This document shows positions 40,015 through 42,378 of a DNA stretch of 42,378 nt, piece after piece. The notes beneath the pieces were generated by a model, which searched no databases, was not told the DNA's origin, and saw only the letters and a program-made list of their open reading frames with translations. Each line of letters begins with the position of its first letter. Within the stretch, counting starts at the first letter, position 1. The DNA comes from JARKQH01 sp964631605. Lineage in GTDB: Bacteria > Verrucomicrobiota > Verrucomicrobiia > Limisphaerales > UBA8199. The DNA lies in contig CAZVYG010000041.1 in NCBI GenBank assembly GCA_964631605.1, positions 1 through 42,378 on the forward strand. The letters run 5' to 3'. The translations under genes were made by a program, and so were the position numbers.

Positions 40015-41205
40015 ATGTCCAATAGACCCCTGAATGTCGGACTGGTTGGCGGCGGAAGAGGCGCGTTTATCGTCCACCCGCACCAGCGCGCAATTCATTT
40101 CGACGGCACCCGGCGCGTGGTCGCCGGCGCGCTGTTCCCGGACCCCAAGGTGGCGCTCGAGGAGGCGGCCAACTGGCCTTACCCGATCAAAGGCTACGGT
40201 TCCTACACCGAAATGATCGAAGCCAATGCCTCCCTGCCCGAGGACCAGAAGCTGGATTACATCCTTATCGTTACCCCCAATTTCGTGCATTTCGACCCGG
40301 CCATGAAGGCCATGAAGGCGGGGATCGCCGTGTTCTGCGAGAAACCGTTGTGCCTGAACCTCAAGGAGGCCAACGAACTGGTCAAAACCGCCCGAAAACT
40401 GAACATTCCGTTCGGCGTGGCGCACACTTACCTGGGCCATTGGACCACCCGGCTGAGCCGCTACATCGTCCGCAGCGGTTTGCTGGGCGAAATCCGGTGG
40501 GTGGACAGCTATTACCTCCAGGGCTGGCTGGCCACCAAACTGGAGGCGACCGGCCAGCAACAGGCCTCGTGGCGCGTGGACCCCAAGCGCGCCGGCGGCT
40601 CGGGCTGCGGCGGGGATATCGGCACGCACGCGCTCATGCAACTGCGCTACGTCACCGGTCTGGAGGTCTCCAAAGTCAGTGCCCAGCTCGAAACCTTCGT
40701 CACCGGCCGCCAGTTGGATGATCACTTCACCATCTACTGCGAGTTGAACAACGGCGGCAAGGCGCTGGTCCGCGCCACCCAGGTCGCCATCGGCCACAAG
40801 AACGACCTCGGCATCGCGGTGGTCGGCACCAAGGGCACGCTCCGCTGGCGCCAGGAAGAGCCCGAGTCGCTCACCATTCACCTGCCCAACCAGCCCGACC
40901 GCGTCTATTGGCGCGGCGCGGTGGTCCCCGGCGACGGCTTCCTGCCCAAGGACGTGCCGGCGGACCTCATGGCCGAGCCCACCATCCCCTCGGGCCATCC
41001 GGAAGCTTTCCACGATGCCTTCGCCCGCCTGCATCGCTGCTTCGAAGCGGATGTCCGCAAATGGAAAGCCGGCGCCAAATTCAACTGCGACGGCTCGAAA
41101 TACGCCAACGTCGAAGACGGCTGGATGGGCATCGCCTTCATCGAAACCTGCGTCAAGAGCAGCCAGAAGAAGGGGGCGTGGACGCCCATGCCGAAGAAAA
41201 TCTAA
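40015..41205 (+). CDS. Gfo/Idh/MocA-family oxidoreductase
   Basis: A protein of 396 residues with an N-terminal Rossmann fold (VGLVGGGRGAFIV, the dinucleotide loop), then ILIVTPNFVHF, and the family's catalytic Lys motif in VFCEKPLCLN. The C-terminal half has GGDIGTHALMQLRYVTG, the Asp/His pair typical of the substrate side. Enzymes of this family use NAD(P) to oxidise or reduce sugars, inositols or related compounds; the substrate is not readable. The family is highly expanded in Verrucomicrobia. A good RBS (AGGAGA) precedes the ATG, and a terminator follows the gene. No signal peptide, so cytoplasmic. Confidence 0.93.
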   Translation: MSNRPLNVGLVGGGRGAFIVHPHQRAIHFDGTRRVVAGALFPDPKVALEEAANWPYPIKGYGSYTEMIEANASLPEDQKLDYILIVTPNFVHFDPAMKAMKAGIAVFCEKPLCLNLKEANELVKTARKLNIPFGVAHTYLGHWTTRLSRYIVRSGLLGEIRWVDSYYLQGWLATKLEATGQQQASWRVDPKRAGGSGCGGDIGTHALMQLRYVTGLEVSKVSAQLETFVTGRQLDDHFTIYCELNNGGKALVRATQVAIGHKNDLGIAVVGTKGTLRWRQEEPESLTIHLPNQPDRVYWRGAVVPGDGFLPKDVPADLMAEPTIPSGHPEAFHDAFARLHRCFEADVRKWKAGAKFNCDGSKYANVEDGWMGIAFIETCVKSSQKKGAWTPMPKKI

Positions 41206-41228
41206 CCGGCTCAACAACATTTCAGCGC

Positions 41229-41260
41229 GGGGCGGCGCCGGTGCGGGCCGCCCCTTTTTT
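41229..41260 (+). terminator. Intrinsic terminator after the oxidoreductase gene
   Basis: GGGGCGGC (41229-41236) pairs with GCCGCCCC (41247-41254) across a 10-nt loop, followed directly by six T (41255-41260). It is 23 bp past the stop codon and closes the monocistronic oxidoreductase transcript before acnA. Confidence 0.88.
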
Positions 41261-41324
41261 GTGTGCGCTTGACGACGCTCCGGCCAACGGCCACTGTTTA
41301 TTCTTATTTGTTATTCGAATGGTT

Positions 41325-42378
<1,054 letters not shown>

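Overview
The window is GC-rich, about 42 kb, and reads as chromosome from a Verrucomicrobiota-type bacterium (Limisphaerales/Pedosphaera-like), probably a metagenome-assembled scaffold. This placement is inferred from gene content, not from a phylogeny. It rests on large secreted LamG/Ig/PA14/FG-GAP proteins, a sulfatase, an acetylxylan-type esterase and a sialate O-acetylesterase. It also rests on an H-X9-DG pseudopilin, class II DAHP synthase, SpeA, and LPS genes (lpxD, an LptF/G permease) that indicate a didermal cell. A 100-N gap lies inside a tandem repeat.

Layout. 1-3.9 kb is an accessory island. It holds the 3' end of an RHS-repeat gene with a variable C-terminal domain, tightly followed by a lipoprotein gene and a small membrane protein gene (candidate immunity or accessory genes). 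Next come a small ORF of unknown function, a toxin-antitoxin pair whose toxin is truncated, an orphan reading-frame remnant, a REP-like inverted repeat and a perfect 36-bp palindrome. 3.9-11 kb carries a three-module SelD fusion, a secreted metallo-beta-lactamase-fold protein, class II DAHP synthase, a sulfatase and a CE7-like esterase. 11-24 kb holds two very large secreted proteins (tandem LamG/Ig; LamG/FG-GAP/HEVTH metallopeptidase/PA14), arginine decarboxylase with a downstream membrane protein, and a sialate O-acetylesterase. 23.9-25.0 kb is a non-coding tandem array of a roughly 205-bp unit, broken by the assembly gap.

25.1-28.3 kb has wrbA convergent with an isolated nuoABCD block (peripheral/quinone-module subunits of complex I). 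28.5-34.5 kb is an apparent operon of an LptF/G permease, a double-GAF histidine kinase and a periplasmic-propeller histidine kinase, with no response regulator. 34.6-42.4 kb holds a pentaheme cytochrome, a HAD hydrolase with an EVE-domain protein, a pseudopilin-like protein, rsmD-lpxD, a Gfo/Idh/MocA oxidoreductase with a clear terminator, and the 5' part of aconitase acnA running off the end.

How they fit. The secreted sulfatase, esterases and LamG proteins suggest a scavenger of sulfated or acetylated polysaccharides. The nuo block, WrbA, multiheme cytochrome and aconitase point to respiratory metabolism. No tRNA, rRNA, CRISPR array, integrase or transposase was found. The most unusual items are the FTR-like-Cys/SelD/AhpD fusion, the RHS C-terminal module with its coupled downstream genes, the large HEVTH metallopeptidase, and the repeat array whose gap flanks share an exact 21-bp overlap.
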